From the NCBI GenBank assembly GCA_002682825.1, contig NOKP01000012.1, forward strand, positions 744,001 through 808,000: a DNA stretch of 64,000 nucleotides, written 5' to 3'. The notes below the pieces were generated by a model. It was given only the letters and a program-made list of their open reading frames with translations. It had not been told where the DNA came from and searched no databases. The DNA is from Neonectria sp. B-13. Its lineage: Eukaryota; Ascomycota; Sordariomycetes; Hypocreales; Nectriaceae. The position numbers and the translations under genes are program-made. This document shows, one piece after another, positions 11,564 to 21,838 of the stretch. How positions within the stretch are numbered: position 1 is the stretch's first letter; each line of letters opens with the position of its first letter.

Positions 11564-13145
11564 TCTTATCCGTATATTCTAGGAAACAACGTTAAGAACT
11601 GAAGGGAGGCCAAGGAGGGGTTGCTTGCAATGCCTAGCTAGGGGCTGCGAGCTAGATAAACTGATCGCGACTAGTCATCAGGGTGGCTGTGTAAAGACTA
11701 AGGGAGAGAGTGGCTTCGAGGGTTGTTTGCACTGCCACCTGGGGTCGTTTTGTATCCATCTCCGTCCTAAAAGCCATACGGCCGGTGATGGTTCGTAGAT
11801 GCGATAATAACCGTTGGTAGAGGCAGATGCCACAGATGAACGAAAGGAAAGGCGTTTGGTGGGGGTGATTATCGTGAAGCGTTTCGCGGCCTATTCGTGT
11901 TTGGACGCGAAAGATGGAGGAGGCACGAGGCAGATTGAGCAAAGCATCAGGCTGCCATGAATGGTGCCGCTGCTACCAACGCGCGTGCACTGCCACCACA
12001 GTCGATGCTGCCATAGCCACCACCAACAACTCGAAAAAGCAAGCCCGTCAGAGTGCAAGAGGGGAAGCCTTATGGCAGCCTAAGTGCCTTAGACCCTCCC
12101 ATTGGAAGCGGACAAGGCCAAGCTGAACCCCAAGCCATCCTGCATAAATTGAATCCCCATCCTTTGTTTCTTTCCTGGCGCTCAATCTCACCGCCTCCGC
12201 CGCACTCGCGGGATTCATTCTGATTTGCGCACCGCCCAGCTGCTCTGTTGCGTGACGAGCGAGCTGCATCAGGGGACAAAGGAAACCCAGGCGGGCAGCG
12301 TGGGCCTGGCTCACATACTTGTCTGGCTCACATGCTTATCATGTATGTTATAATGTGTTGGAGCCAGCAGACATTGGGGTCCGGATAAGGTGCAGGCGTT
12401 GAAGTGTTTTTATTGGCTAGTGGCCTCTTGCAACAATTGGTCCAATTTCAGCCGGCTTTTAAAAGGGAGATTGGGACTGACAGAGTCCGTCAAGGAAGTT
12501 AGCGGAGACATCAGCTTAGGCAGTGAATTTGAGAGCCAAGGATGTCCATTTTCTGGTCAATTTTTGAGTGATTCTATTGATCTTTTGACCCTTATTTTGA
12601 TGGTCTTTTCGGTTTTCACAATTGCAGTCAATTTGACTGACTTTTGCCTTGCCTACTAAGAAGCCGAAAGGACAGACTGTATCTCTTCCCCTGTGGCAAC
12701 TGCAGCAAAGCTGGTTGGGTGTCTTCAGTCTTGCTAGCTGTCTCGAGTCACCCTCACCAAACACAATAACAAGCTTAATTAGGTCTTTTAAACGCTATGT
12801 AACCTATAGTAATTTTAGCCTTAGTCAATATCATCTGATAGATCAAGACAATGCAGTAGATAACATATAGCAGTTAACACAGTAAGATGCTATGCCTAGC
12901 ACCATCAATCCCAATAACTTAAATACAGCAAGCTTTCCCAGTAACATGGTTCGCATCAATGTCATACCTTGAGCCTGTTTTTGTAACCTGTCTGGGTCCC
13001 TCTCTCTGACCTTGATGTTCAATTCATGAAAAGCTTATCCTGAACTACAGTACATATAAATGACCATCTCTTGTCAAGCTGACAAGTCCGGCCAGCCTTC
13101 TTCCCTCTTTCTTAATACACTATAATACAGCATAACACAACCACA
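11564..13145. other. intergenic, no convincing gene
   Basis: Only short overlapping frames without conserved text are present on both strands. From 12760 onward the sequence turns AT-rich. A near-repeat CTATGTAACCTATA (12794) and CTACGTAACCTATA (13790) brackets the pseudogene that follows, so part of this stretch may belong to a decayed mobile unit. Confidence 0.4.
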
Positions 13146-13709
13146 ATGCATTCCGCTTTTACCATTACCCACTGCATCTTGCAACCTAGTGGCAAGAAAC
13201 AGAGCTGCAAGGCATACGAAACAGGATACTATTACTCTCTAGATAGAGAGATCAAGCCTGCTAAGTACAAGCAGTAGCTTTACTAGGCTAAAATCTACAA
13301 CCTTAGCGGCTTTAAGTCCAGCCGTGCAGCAGTTAGCACCATCCAAATGGTGCATCTAGCCATATTTGGCTGCTGCCTGCTCCTAAACGATGAAGGTACT
13401 GAAGTTGATGACATTGGCTTCATCAGAGAGGAAAAGGAGTTTCTCGAAAAGCTCGCCAGAAGATTGGAAGCCAGGTTATGCTAGGACAAAGCCATCGCCA
13501 ACAAATTAACCAGAGACGAATACGCCCTGTGGTTCCGGGAGCTGCTGGGGTGCGTGGAGCTGGTGCGGATGGCCAGCTAGTGCATCGTGAAATCGGGGGG
13601 AAACAAGGACCAACAAGGGTGGGATCATGTGGGGTTAAGGAAAAACTTAGACTGGACGGAAAAGGTAGATGGGTTCGGGTCAGATGCAAAGGTTAATAAA
13701 GAACTTTAA
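13146..13709 (+). pseudogene. RIP-inactivated gene of unknown family
   Basis: A 188-codon reading frame starts at ATG (MHSAFTITHCILQPSGKK) and ends with TAA at 13707-13709. It is interrupted only by four codons, all TAG, the expected result of CAG-to-TAG change under RIP. Between the stops the text is protein-like: KSSRAAVSTIQMVHLAIFGC, an acidic/basic helical stretch (REEKEFLEKLARRLEARL), and LTRDEYALWFRELLG. I do not recognise the family. AT-rich flanks with short direct repeats suggest it was carried in, or lies in, a repeated unit. The frame may extend through introns that I cannot see. Confidence 0.5.
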
Positions 13710-13887
13710 AACCAACCAGGCTCGAGACAAAGAAATCGATGCATGACACAGTAATCATTACACATTAGGTTCCCTCATAGAGGGAGCTACGTAACCTATA
13801 CTAGCCTATTATGTATTTTCTATGATTAGCTATAACTTAGTGGTTTTAAATGCTAGCATTTTAGTCGATTTTGGTAGGGGAAGGCTG

Positions 13888-13916
13888 ATCAGCTAATGGG
13901 TTCATCAGCTAATGGG
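13888..13916. repeat. 13 bp direct repeat, possible transposon end
   Basis: ATCAGCTAATGGG occurs perfectly twice with a 16 bp period, beside TTTTAGTCGATTTTGG. Sub-terminal short repeats like these are typical of the ends of fungal Tc1/mariner/pogo-type elements, but I find no matching opposite end. Confidence 0.3.
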
Positions 13917-14026
13917 GGAGCCAACTTATTCTTCTGTTTATTCTTTGTACAATCGATTTTCTTCCTTTTCTTTCCTTTCTTTTTCTCTCCTCGCTTTTTC
14001 TTTCGTCTATTTACCCTTCGTTTCCT

Positions 14027-16060
14027 TCATTGCAAGACGAAGTCTTGCTTGTTTCTTACCTCTGTGATCTCCCCGTCCATAATACCGTCACAATACGCCT
14101 CTCCAAGGAATAAAAACCTCCCCGCTCCCTTTGGGCGCAAAACGAAAGGCACGCGCGCCCCCACGAGGACAGCAATTACATCGCCAGGGGCTGTGGTGAC
14201 AGGCCCCATCCCTACATATCCCTCTTTTGACAAGTAGGGCCGCTTGTTTCTCATCTCCGCTATCCTAGCTCTGTACCTTGTCGATGCACCCTCATTTTCA
14301 TGTCTCTGCTGGAAAAGCGCTTCAGCCTCTGCCACCGTGGACAGTGCCTTTACTTGTTCTTCTGCTTCGCAGTTGTGGAAGAACTTTTGGTACCCTTTCA
14401 AAGATGAAGAAGTGGCCCGACACAGCTCAAGTGTGCTCAATCGCTCGACATCACCGACCGGAATGCGCCAGAAACCTTCCGCTCTCCGCCATGGAGTCTC
14501 GTAGATTTTGTTGTTCCTAGCCGCAGAGATCATGCAGAGCGATCTGATTTGAGACAAGTACGTGAGATATCGCACATGATCGAAACCTTGCCCTTCGACA
14601 GGGTAAGTCCATGGACCACACACTTCCTCGATTTCATCGACGAGGTATCCTTCAACTCCAAGAATATTTTCGTCGTAGGTGTGGATTAGGGATGGCTGTC
14701 CACTCCGGGACGCATCAAAGAGGGGCAGCTCATTTGGTGAAGGGCCGAGACTGCAAAACGATGGCTGAATATTTCCGGACCAGTCTGGAACCCACGAAGG
14801 GAGGCTTCTGAGCTTTTTCGGGCATTGAGAGAGACAAAGAAAGTCTAACTCTCCGCCTTGTATAATCGCTCTGGCAATTCTGGTGTATATTTGCTCCACG
14901 ACTGTGGTTCCATAGTCGGGCTTGATCCCCAACTTCTTCGTGTCAGTGGCCAATGCAGCCAAACCAAAGATCCTATCTCGAGGATCGGTTGCTTGCATCA
15001 CATTGTTGGTGACGTAGACCCTTTGGAGAAGCTGAAAGAAAGTATCGCCTGTTCCGCCTTCGCTCTCGAACCTGCGCCGTCTTCTTCTCGCAGCAAATAA
15101 TGCTGCAGTGGGGTCCTCGGCAAGCACAGCTCTCATATCTTGCATTCGCTCCGGCAAAATATGAGCATATGCCAGGTAGAAGTTGAAGATCTGGAGGGCA
15201 AACATGACCAGGTCAATCGGGACCCTCCTGTTTCCGCACACAAACACAGAATGACTCCCAAGACAAAGCTCCTGGACCACCCAAACCCTCGAAAACCATG
15301 GCCGCTTGTACCACGCATGCATTGCTTTTAAGTCGAAAAGGGGGCCATAGGTCTGACAAATATTATGGAACTCCATCGTTTTCAGGTCAGTTGGGTCTGC
15401 TTTTGTGATGATCCGTTGGTACTCTGGAAAATGCTCCTTTGTCAGGTAGCTGTCCAGGCCCCAGGCTTGCGCCTTTCCTCCCACCCGGTTCCAAACGTCC
15501 ATCAAGGAACTAGACCCCTCGGCTGACGGACCAACCCAGATCAGCACTTCCTCCGCTTTGCGATAGATCTGATCCATCAACGGCACCTGCTCATTTTTCT
15601 CCCGGCTATCATCCTGGTTGATACATATCTGGTCTATCCAGAGCGTTGTGGTCCTGTCCGCGTGGCAGATATGCTGCAAACATGTAGCAAGCGACGGAGT
15701 GATGGAGAATTCGTGGTTGGAAACTTCGAGGAGATGTGTTCGGTCGGGTGACCCCCATGTATAGGAGAGTGCTGTGTAGGAGGGTAAAGACAAAAGTGAA
15801 ACAGAGTAGATACGGCATCGGAGCGAAGGGGGCAAATGAGTAAATCCCATCGCCGAAGTGGAATCCGTGGGCAAAGGGTAAAGGTCTATGAGACGAATGA
15901 AGGCTGATGGAGACGGGAGTGGGGAGCAGTCATAAGTAAACCGTGACATCTTAGACCCGCGTGCTGAGGGAAGTCGTCGACTGAGAGTTGCTAGAAGATC
16001 ACTGGCCATCAAGAAAGAATACCTTTTCGTTAGTCTTGGAGCTGCTGAACTTCTGGACAT
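14027..16060 (-). CDS. HET-domain protein 2
   Basis: A single uninterrupted frame of 677 codons. The HET core is textbook: YTALSYTWGSP at 95-105, LWIDQICINQDD at 140-151, then QVPLMDQIYRKAEEVLIWVG and RPWFSRVWVVQELCLG. The C-terminus carries the repeat-like segment often found in long HET proteins (GDVIAVLVGARVPFVLRP, FLFLGEAYCDGIMDGE). The role is inferred from the family: incompatibility-type cell-death signalling in the cytoplasm. The first ATG gives an N-terminus of about 38 residues before MSRFTYDCSPLP, and the true start could be that or MASDLL. The 3' flank (13920-14030) is an extreme pyrimidine run on the plus strand. It belongs to a different HET subgroup from the gene at 9.4-11.6 kb, so they are not recent duplicates. 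Confidence 0.88.
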   Translation of the reverse strand: MSRSSAAPRLTKRYSFLMASDLLATLSRRLPSARGSKMSRFTYDCSPLPSPSAFIRLIDLYPLPTDSTSAMGFTHLPPSLRCRIYSVSLLSLPSYTALSYTWGSPDRTHLLEVSNHEFSITPSLATCLQHICHADRTTTLWIDQICINQDDSREKNEQVPLMDQIYRKAEEVLIWVGPSAEGSSSLMDVWNRVGGKAQAWGLDSYLTKEHFPEYQRIITKADPTDLKTMEFHNICQTYGPLFDLKAMHAWYKRPWFSRVWVVQELCLGSHSVFVCGNRRVPIDLVMFALQIFNFYLAYAHILPERMQDMRAVLAEDPTAALFAARRRRRRFESEGGTGDTFFQLLQRVYVTNNVMQATDPRDRIFGLAALATDTKKLGIKPDYGTTVVEQIYTRIARAIIQGGELDFLCLSQCPKKLRSLPSWVPDWSGNIQPSFCSLGPSPNELPLFDASRSGQPSLIHTYDENILGVEGYLVDEIEEVCGPWTYPVEGQGFDHVRYLTYLSQIRSLCMISAARNNKIYETPWRRAEGFWRIPVGDVERLSTLELCRATSSSLKGYQKFFHNCEAEEQVKALSTVAEAEALFQQRHENEGASTRYRARIAEMRNKRPYLSKEGYVGMGPVTTAPGDVIAVLVGARVPFVLRPKGAGRFLFLGEAYCDGIMDGEITEVRNKQDFVLQ

Positions 16061-16397
16061 ATGTTGGACTGAAGCAAAGGAGAAGCGACAGTGACTTGAA
16101 ATCAGTTAAAATGAGGGGCCATTTGAAGTTGGGGACAGTTTTCTTCAGCTGGCCCGCCAGCCGTCAAGCCTTCATGACGACAAGTCACACAAATCCTGTT
16201 GCGGTAACTTATAGTAAGTTTGCCTGAATGAGTCTAAATCATTAGCGTTGTTGCCTTGTTGGCGAACTCAGGCAGCCCTGCTTTCTGCAATTTGGTGATT
16301 GGATGACATGCTGTGCGCTGACTCTGCACATTGACTGCTTATGCTATTTTGGACTTGAGTTGCAGTAATCCCCAGCCGCTTTGGCGTTCAGCTCTAA

Positions 16398-16676
16398 TTG
16401 TGGCGGATGGCAGTGCACTGGGCTCAGTCAAGGTCGTGCATGCATTCTGACGGGGCCACCAACTGCCGAGCCGCGAGGTGCTTTTCGCGGCCTCTAATCG
16501 ACCTGACGGAGCGGTTAAGACGACACAATGGAACGCTAGTGAAACTTGTGATCGTTCGCCCAGGCTGCTGGCAAGCTTTTGTGAAACATCTCGAAGAAGT
16601 TACTACCAAGAATGGGCCAGGGTACTATGACCTTGTGCGCTTTGACGTCTACGGCGATGAGTTTAACCAGTGAGTC
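16398..16676 (+). other. short open frame, possible gene relic
   Basis: A 91-codon frame in which the last ~65 residues look protein-like (RPLIDLTERLRRHNG, LVKLVIVRPGCWQAFVKHLE, YYDLVRFDVYGDEFNQ). No domain is recognised. The first ~25 residues look random, which suggests the C-terminus of a lost gene. Confidence 0.25.
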
Positions 16677-16722
16677 ACTGTCATTTGAATATAATAGGTA
16701 AGATAAGAAGATGTCTAAGTTA

Positions 16723-16788
16723 TACTAAGGGGGGCTGCAAGTCGCCCATCACCGCCACTCGTACCTCCTGGTGCAGCCCCCCCTAGTA
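16723..16788. mobile_element. 66 bp MITE-like inverted repeat with TA borders
   Basis: TACTAAGGGGGGCTGCA at 16723-16739 is mirrored by TGCAGCCCCCCCTAGTA at 16772-16788 (16 of 17 positions pair), around a 32 bp loop. Both ends begin or end with TA, the target duplication of Tc1/mariner-type elements. It is far too small to code. A cruciform or transcript hairpin is possible as well. Confidence 0.5.
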
Positions 16789-18040
16789 CGCTCTCTTACG
16801 ACTTCACAGCTCCGGAATTCAAGCTCAGCCGCATCACTCAGAACGGTGAAGCGCGGCTTGGCTCCTCGGGACTTTCCGAGGTTGTGATTCAATCCAATCA
16901 TATTTGCCGTGACTGATATCGGTCTCAGCCGCAGCGCTAACCACCTGTAATCTCGTGCTGAAAGACCTGACTAAGTAAGATTTTGCATACCAGCCGCTCG
17001 TAGGCTGCTTGCTGAACGCTTGCTGATGCCTCCCATGACGCTCACCTCTCTTTGTATTGGCTGGTTTCTCAGCTGTGTGACCCACTAGAGATTGTCATGT
17101 GGTAAGTGATGCCAAGTTGCTAAGTGGCATCAGGAGATGCATCGGGAGGAGGGGGCTAAAGTGAACTTTCTTATGTTAGCCGCCTCCTGTATTTCTGCAC
17201 GCGAAATCTGCCGAGACAGGGTCATGTATCAGCAGAAGCAAACATCTACATTTCGTGTGGACTTCAAATCGTACTTTACACAAGCACTAGTCGGTGGGTA
17301 TCTCATATCACTCCTCTAACTCTACGAGAGAATTTGAGGCTTCTACTAAATTTTCCGCTAATGAAACAGTTAGCGCAAATGAATAAATGTAATGAGGAAG
17401 CCTTAGAGCACATTGATGCGTCCAATAGGGATTACAGCGGCTTCTTCTAGCCAAACAACTCGTTGGAATCAGGTGATTTTGTTTGCTACAGAAGGAGGCG
17501 ATTTTCATCCAGGCAATAAGTCGAGCTATGTACCAGAGAACTTTTGTCGTTATGGGATAGAGTTTCCTGGAGCAGAAGGCGTCGCTTCCTACTCAGCCCC
17601 ATAAGTGGCGGCTCTGATTATCAGCCCACTAGATAACGAAGAACCAGCCCTGGCTGCTCGTCCATCGTCTTATGACCTCGGTGAAGATCATACGCGCGCC
17701 ATCTTCAAGCTGCCGTCGGGGATCTGCGGAGAAGGAACGAGTTGTTCAAACGAGATTGGAGAATCAGTGACGGGTATACATTTGAGGCTTCTCTCTTTCA
17801 TGTTAAACGCTGGCTCTTGACAAATGGGAATTGAAATCCTTCCACCCTAGCAGTCAGTTCGAACTGGAGGACTGTGACTGGTGGTCAGCAAGTTATGCAA
17901 CATGTGATGTGTCCTAGCTGAATGCCTCTGAGAAAGACACGAGGCGATCTCAGCCGTAGACAACACCATCAGCCCAGGGTGGCGCCAGGAATAAGGCTCT
18001 TTCACATGAATACATTACTATATAAAATTACCTAATTAGG
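16789..18040. other. intergenic, no convincing gene
   Basis: Several frames of 60-70 codons exist (for example 17605-17820 plus), but none shows conserved motifs, a plausible promoter or consistent codon use. No RNA gene is recognised. Confidence 0.4.
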
Positions 18041-18448
18041 GTTAGGTCCTTAAAGGTGTAGGACCTGGCGTCATCGTTCGCTGTCTAGCCAAAGTGGATT
18101 AGGATATTATAGTGAGCAATGTAGGTCACATTGATAATGTGCAAAGGTAAGTTATTGTATAACCAGGTATTGAGTGAATCAAAGTGTTGTATTAATAGCT
18201 AAGGAGCTTAAGGCTCTTGTCTAATGTGCTTAGTGAATGTATATATATATGGGAGACTGGTGTAGTCGAACAGTGTCGAGTTGTATTGAACAGTGCTTGT
18301 TCAACATGCATATACTCATAGGTATCGAACCGTGTCGAACGGAGCTCGTTCGATGTATAGGTGTCGTACACTGTGATAGGAAGGAAAAAGTAGGTACTAA
18401 AATGATTCTGCCGGTTGTGACCGCTTGGTCCCAACCCGGGCCGTGACA
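18041..18448 (-). mobile_element. solo LTR, well preserved
   Basis: Read on the minus strand it begins TGTCACGGCCCGGGTTGGGA and ends ...GGACCTAAC, about 408 bp, without coding capacity. It carries a TATATATATA box followed by CATTCACTAAGCAC, as expected of an LTR promoter, and short internal repeats around TCGAACxGTGTCGA. Candidate 5 bp target duplications are TTAGG on the left and TTAGA on the right. No internal retrotransposon sequence or second LTR lies nearby, so it is a recombined solo LTR. Little RIP damage suggests it is younger than the AT-rich blocks. Confidence 0.6.
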
Positions 18449-18609
18449 TTAGAACTACCTCTGATTTCTTTTTATACTTTTATAATTACTATTTCTTCCC
18501 TCTTAATCTAACTCTACTAAAGATAGTATTTTCCTAGGTAGTATCTTTATACTAAAGTATGCATTCTACTAACAAACTCTATTTAACTATTATAACTACT
18601 ATATCTAAA

Positions 18610-19846
18610 CTAGAGAGTAACAAAGAGGTGATCAAAGTAGTAGTCGTGTCCATTGCCACTGCTAATAACAACAATCGAAAGAGTCGCATCTCCCTCCTCA
18701 CCGTTGCGAAGAGTGAACTTTTCCATGCCCAGGAGAGGCTCGACATCCGAGCTCTCAGGGGTGAACTCGTAAATGATCTCGTCGTTGGTGGCAATCATGA
18801 ACGTGACGGCGTCGTAGTTCTTGGTGCTGGAGCTGCTCCGCTTCACCCTCATTTGATACCCCAGAGCGTAAGTTCGGCCAGCCTCGAGAGGAAAGGTGAC
18901 GCTGTAGATGAGTCTGGCTTTTGCGCCTTCTCCTTCGCCTTCCGGTTCTCCGAAGCGAAGGGCTTGGCCGTAGGGTGATGCGACCTTAGGGATGTCCCAG
19001 AGCCACGAAAGGTCCTCGTCGGCAAGGTCCATATTCCAATCGTCAACGTTGCCGTCCTCGAAGTCGAGTGAGAGAACAGAGTCTAGAGTCACTAAGTTAG
19101 CAGACGCAAGCATGCGACAGGATTGGGGACTTACAGTCGTAGCATGTGAAGCAAGAAGCATCGGCCCACACCTTTGCACCCGGACCAGAATCTCTGATGA
19201 AGCCAGCCTCTGACCATGGACGAGTCCCGAGGAAGCATACGCCCGCGTCATCGTAGGAAAAAGCCGTACATCCCTTGAAGGCGCTGCAAGATTGTTCGCA
19301 GGCCCTGATAGATTCCGACTTACCAGTGTAGGTTTCCTCCATCCATTTTTGGTCGACAAAGCCGGCGACATGCACGTCGCAGACGCTTTGTTTCGCAAGG
19401 AAGCATTTCAACGGAGCGACTGAGCTGCCGCTGCCCATGGGAGCCTCCTTGCCCGCCGCTCCAAGAACAGGGCTGGTGGATGATGGCTCGGGGACGGATT
19501 TGGTGTCGGAGGAGCCAAGCCAGGTGCCGGTGATAGTTGACGAGGGGGCGCCGACGCCGGTGAGAGAGGCGCCATCATGTGAGGGTGCAGAGACACCAGT
19601 AATCCATGTCCCATCGACTGAAGACGAAGGGGCACCAACATCAGTAAGCGAGGAGCCATCATCTGAAGATGACGCGGGAACGCCTGTAAGTGTTCCATTA
19701 TCAGAGGATGAAGGAGCGACGACGCCAGTAAGCCAAGAGGCGGTTGTTATCACTGTCTGAAAAGTCGTCTGGGGCTTGCATTTGGCTGCGGTGGCCGTTC
19801 CCAGAAGTGAAGCCGCAAAGACGGCAACGTGCTTGGATGACACCAT
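18610..19846 (-). CDS. secreted modular Cys-rich protein
   Basis: Two exons, 19846-19135 and 19091-18610, with a 43 bp intron, give 397 aa. The N-terminus MVSSKHVAVFAASLLGTATA is a clear signal peptide. Residues ~35-115 are a Ser/Thr/Gly/Pro linker built from five or six imperfect repeats around PSSxDGTxLTGVxA. Next comes a PAN/apple-like Cys-rich module (CFLAKQSVCDV to CFTCYD, eight or so Cys). After the splice a beta-rich module starts LDFEDGNVDDW and resembles a carbohydrate-binding jelly roll. A secreted cell-surface or glycan-binding role is inferred from architecture. The signal peptide and following KC(K/H)P motif resemble those of the broken genes at 48.4-49.0 and 49.3-50.3 kb, so the three probably form one family. 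Confidence 0.7.
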
Positions 19847-20833
19847 GATGAAAGTGATGGTAAAAATGGAAATAGAACGGAAGGAAAAGTGAATTGAGTT
19901 GTTGCTTGGCGATGGTGATGCTCAAAGCTTGGCTTCTCCTACAGAGTATATACGATGGAGAACCGATTCAAGGACAACCCATTGTCCTTATACAAACCAT
20001 AGGCATTGCTGAAGCTACGCTAAGAGCGTCGGCGATTATTAGCCACATCCTGGCCAATGCATGCACCTAGCCTCATATTCATCAGCGGGGACTACATTGG
20101 TGACAGGGTGCAAAGCCACGACCGTTTCGAAATCTCACCAATCCCAGCGCTCTTGGACGGGTCCCTGGCTCGGGGATCACTTCAAATGTGGTGGATCTCA
20201 CCCGCAGAACTGCGGCTTGGCCGTTGAGCCTCTAGAAAAGCTCGACAGGGTCCCCTGCTCGGGGACCCTTTACAACTGCATGCTTAGCCGCAGCCTGTGA
20301 CACAGGAACCACGGACCCGCTGTCCAGTCTTAAGATTTGAGTGGCCGCGAGAAGAGTTGGCGGGCATTGAATAAGCCCCGGTGGCTTGCTTCCGACCGAG
20401 ATGCGGGTCAGAGATGCCATCGGATTCACTGAGCATTGAAGCGGTTCTGTCCGAGAGGCAGCCTTCTAGTTAGACGATCCCGAGATTACACAAGTCAATG
20501 CCTCTCAGGCTGCTGCATTGATCAATTTCTGAAGAGCTAGACAGCTACCTCGCGTTATCGGTCGCTACTGCAGCCTTTACCCTCAAACTGAAACCGTTGA
20601 GCGACCTTTTTCACCTTCACTCCCCCAGGAAGAATGGATGCTAACAGGCTCTCAGCGCCTCTAATAAAGCAAGTAAGTCAAATCCGGCCTTGGATTGATT
20701 GGTTGCGACGCAAGCCACCCGGGTTGCCTCCTCTGAACTGTGCCATGAACTTGGTCCCAGGACAGCCCAGGTGTTGGACTTTCGAACTCAAAGAGACTCT
20801 TTATGTGAGTTTCAATCATTTGAAAAGCGATTC
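19847..20833. other. intergenic, no convincing gene
   Basis: Upstream region of the secreted-protein gene. A near-repeat of GGGTCCCTGGCTCGGGGA occurs at about 20159 and 20249. Short frames on both strands lack conserved text. Confidence 0.4.
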
Positions 20834-21340
20834 CTATATATCTCCACTAACACGCCGGAATGATGAACAACTACAGTACATACCTGGCGAGAGTATGGGA
20901 GGCAGCGATGATTCTCCCAGCCCATGTGTGGTACCGATAAATCTTGAGAAGCCCTCCGACATGTTGCAATTCGCGAGAAACGGCGAGTCTCCTCTCTGGC
21001 GTAGAGCAAGCTGCTGAGGTTGACCTGAAGGCTCCCCCGTCGTGGCATCTGCAGCCACTAGATCCCGATGAGGCTGCAGTAATGACTCTGTGTCGAGATT
21101 TTCCAAATGAGCAAGCCTAGTGATGCTTGAAGAAGAACAATGGGTTGTGCGAAAAAGATCCCCCAGTTGAGGCGTGCTAAAGTCAAGCTCGATTCCTTCC
21201 ATGTCGAAGTCGAACTCTTGGCCGTTCACGCTCATCCCAAAACCGTTATCGAACATGATATTCGAAGGATCAATGACCGACTCCAAAAGCATGCTTCGAT
21301 GTGCATTAAATAGCATCCTCTGCAGACTACTTACAGACAA
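20834..21340 (-). CDS. hypothetical acidic protein, doubtful
   Basis: An open frame of 168 codons starting MSVSSLQRML. It is rich in acidic and hydrophobic residues at 20-60 (GQEFDFDMEGIELDFSTPQLGDLF), has a Gln/Arg stretch in the middle and no recognised domain. Acidic segments of this type occur in activation domains, but no DNA-binding motif is present. A plus-strand frame overlaps it at 20634-21017. It could be a real small gene, the C-terminus of a lost regulator, or chance. Confidence 0.3.
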   Translation of the reverse strand: MSVSSLQRMLFNAHRSMLLESVIDPSNIMFDNGFGMSVNGQEFDFDMEGIELDFSTPQLGDLFRTTHCSSSSITRLAHLENLDTESLLQPHRDLVAADATTGEPSGQPQQLALRQRGDSPFLANCNMSEGFSRFIGTTHGLGESSLPPILSPGMYCSCSSFRRVSGDI

Positions 21341-21838
21341 CTTAGCTCCTAAGACTCAGACTTTGCACAAGGCATTTGCAGAGTACAAGACTCAGACAGA
21401 ATGGACAGCCAAAAGCAGCATATGCCTTTCAAACCTATATATACATATCATATCCTAGCACAACGGACTTTATAAGGCTATGAATTATCTGGGACCATAT
21501 TTGGGGGGCGATTTGTTGATTTTCAAGCTACTTACTTCTCCCATTGTAAAGAGGGGAATTATGTTAGACTTTATCCCAGAAAGGGGACTTCCATCCGGCA
21601 GGATAGAGTACGTCAATAAAGCGCCTGAAGAAGGTGTCGATTAGCCAAATAGATAGAAAGGTATTTATGGACAAATCAACTCCAAACCGCTAATTGTACT
21701 GTCGAGAATGGCGACACTCGCGCGAAAGATAGACAAACACAAGAGCAGGGGAGGAAGATGGCTTGGGAAAATCTGCCCTTAAACTAAAGAGAAGATGTAC
21801 CAGGTTGTATGTTCTCAGGTACAAAGTTCTTCTACTAG

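Noticed and set aside
12048..12314. Small minus-strand gene of 88 codons
   Set aside because: No conserved segment, overlapping frames on both strands, no plausible context.
18031..18050. TTAGGG-like text suggesting an internal telomere repeat
   Set aside because: Only one imperfect unit is present; it coincides with the border of a solo LTR.
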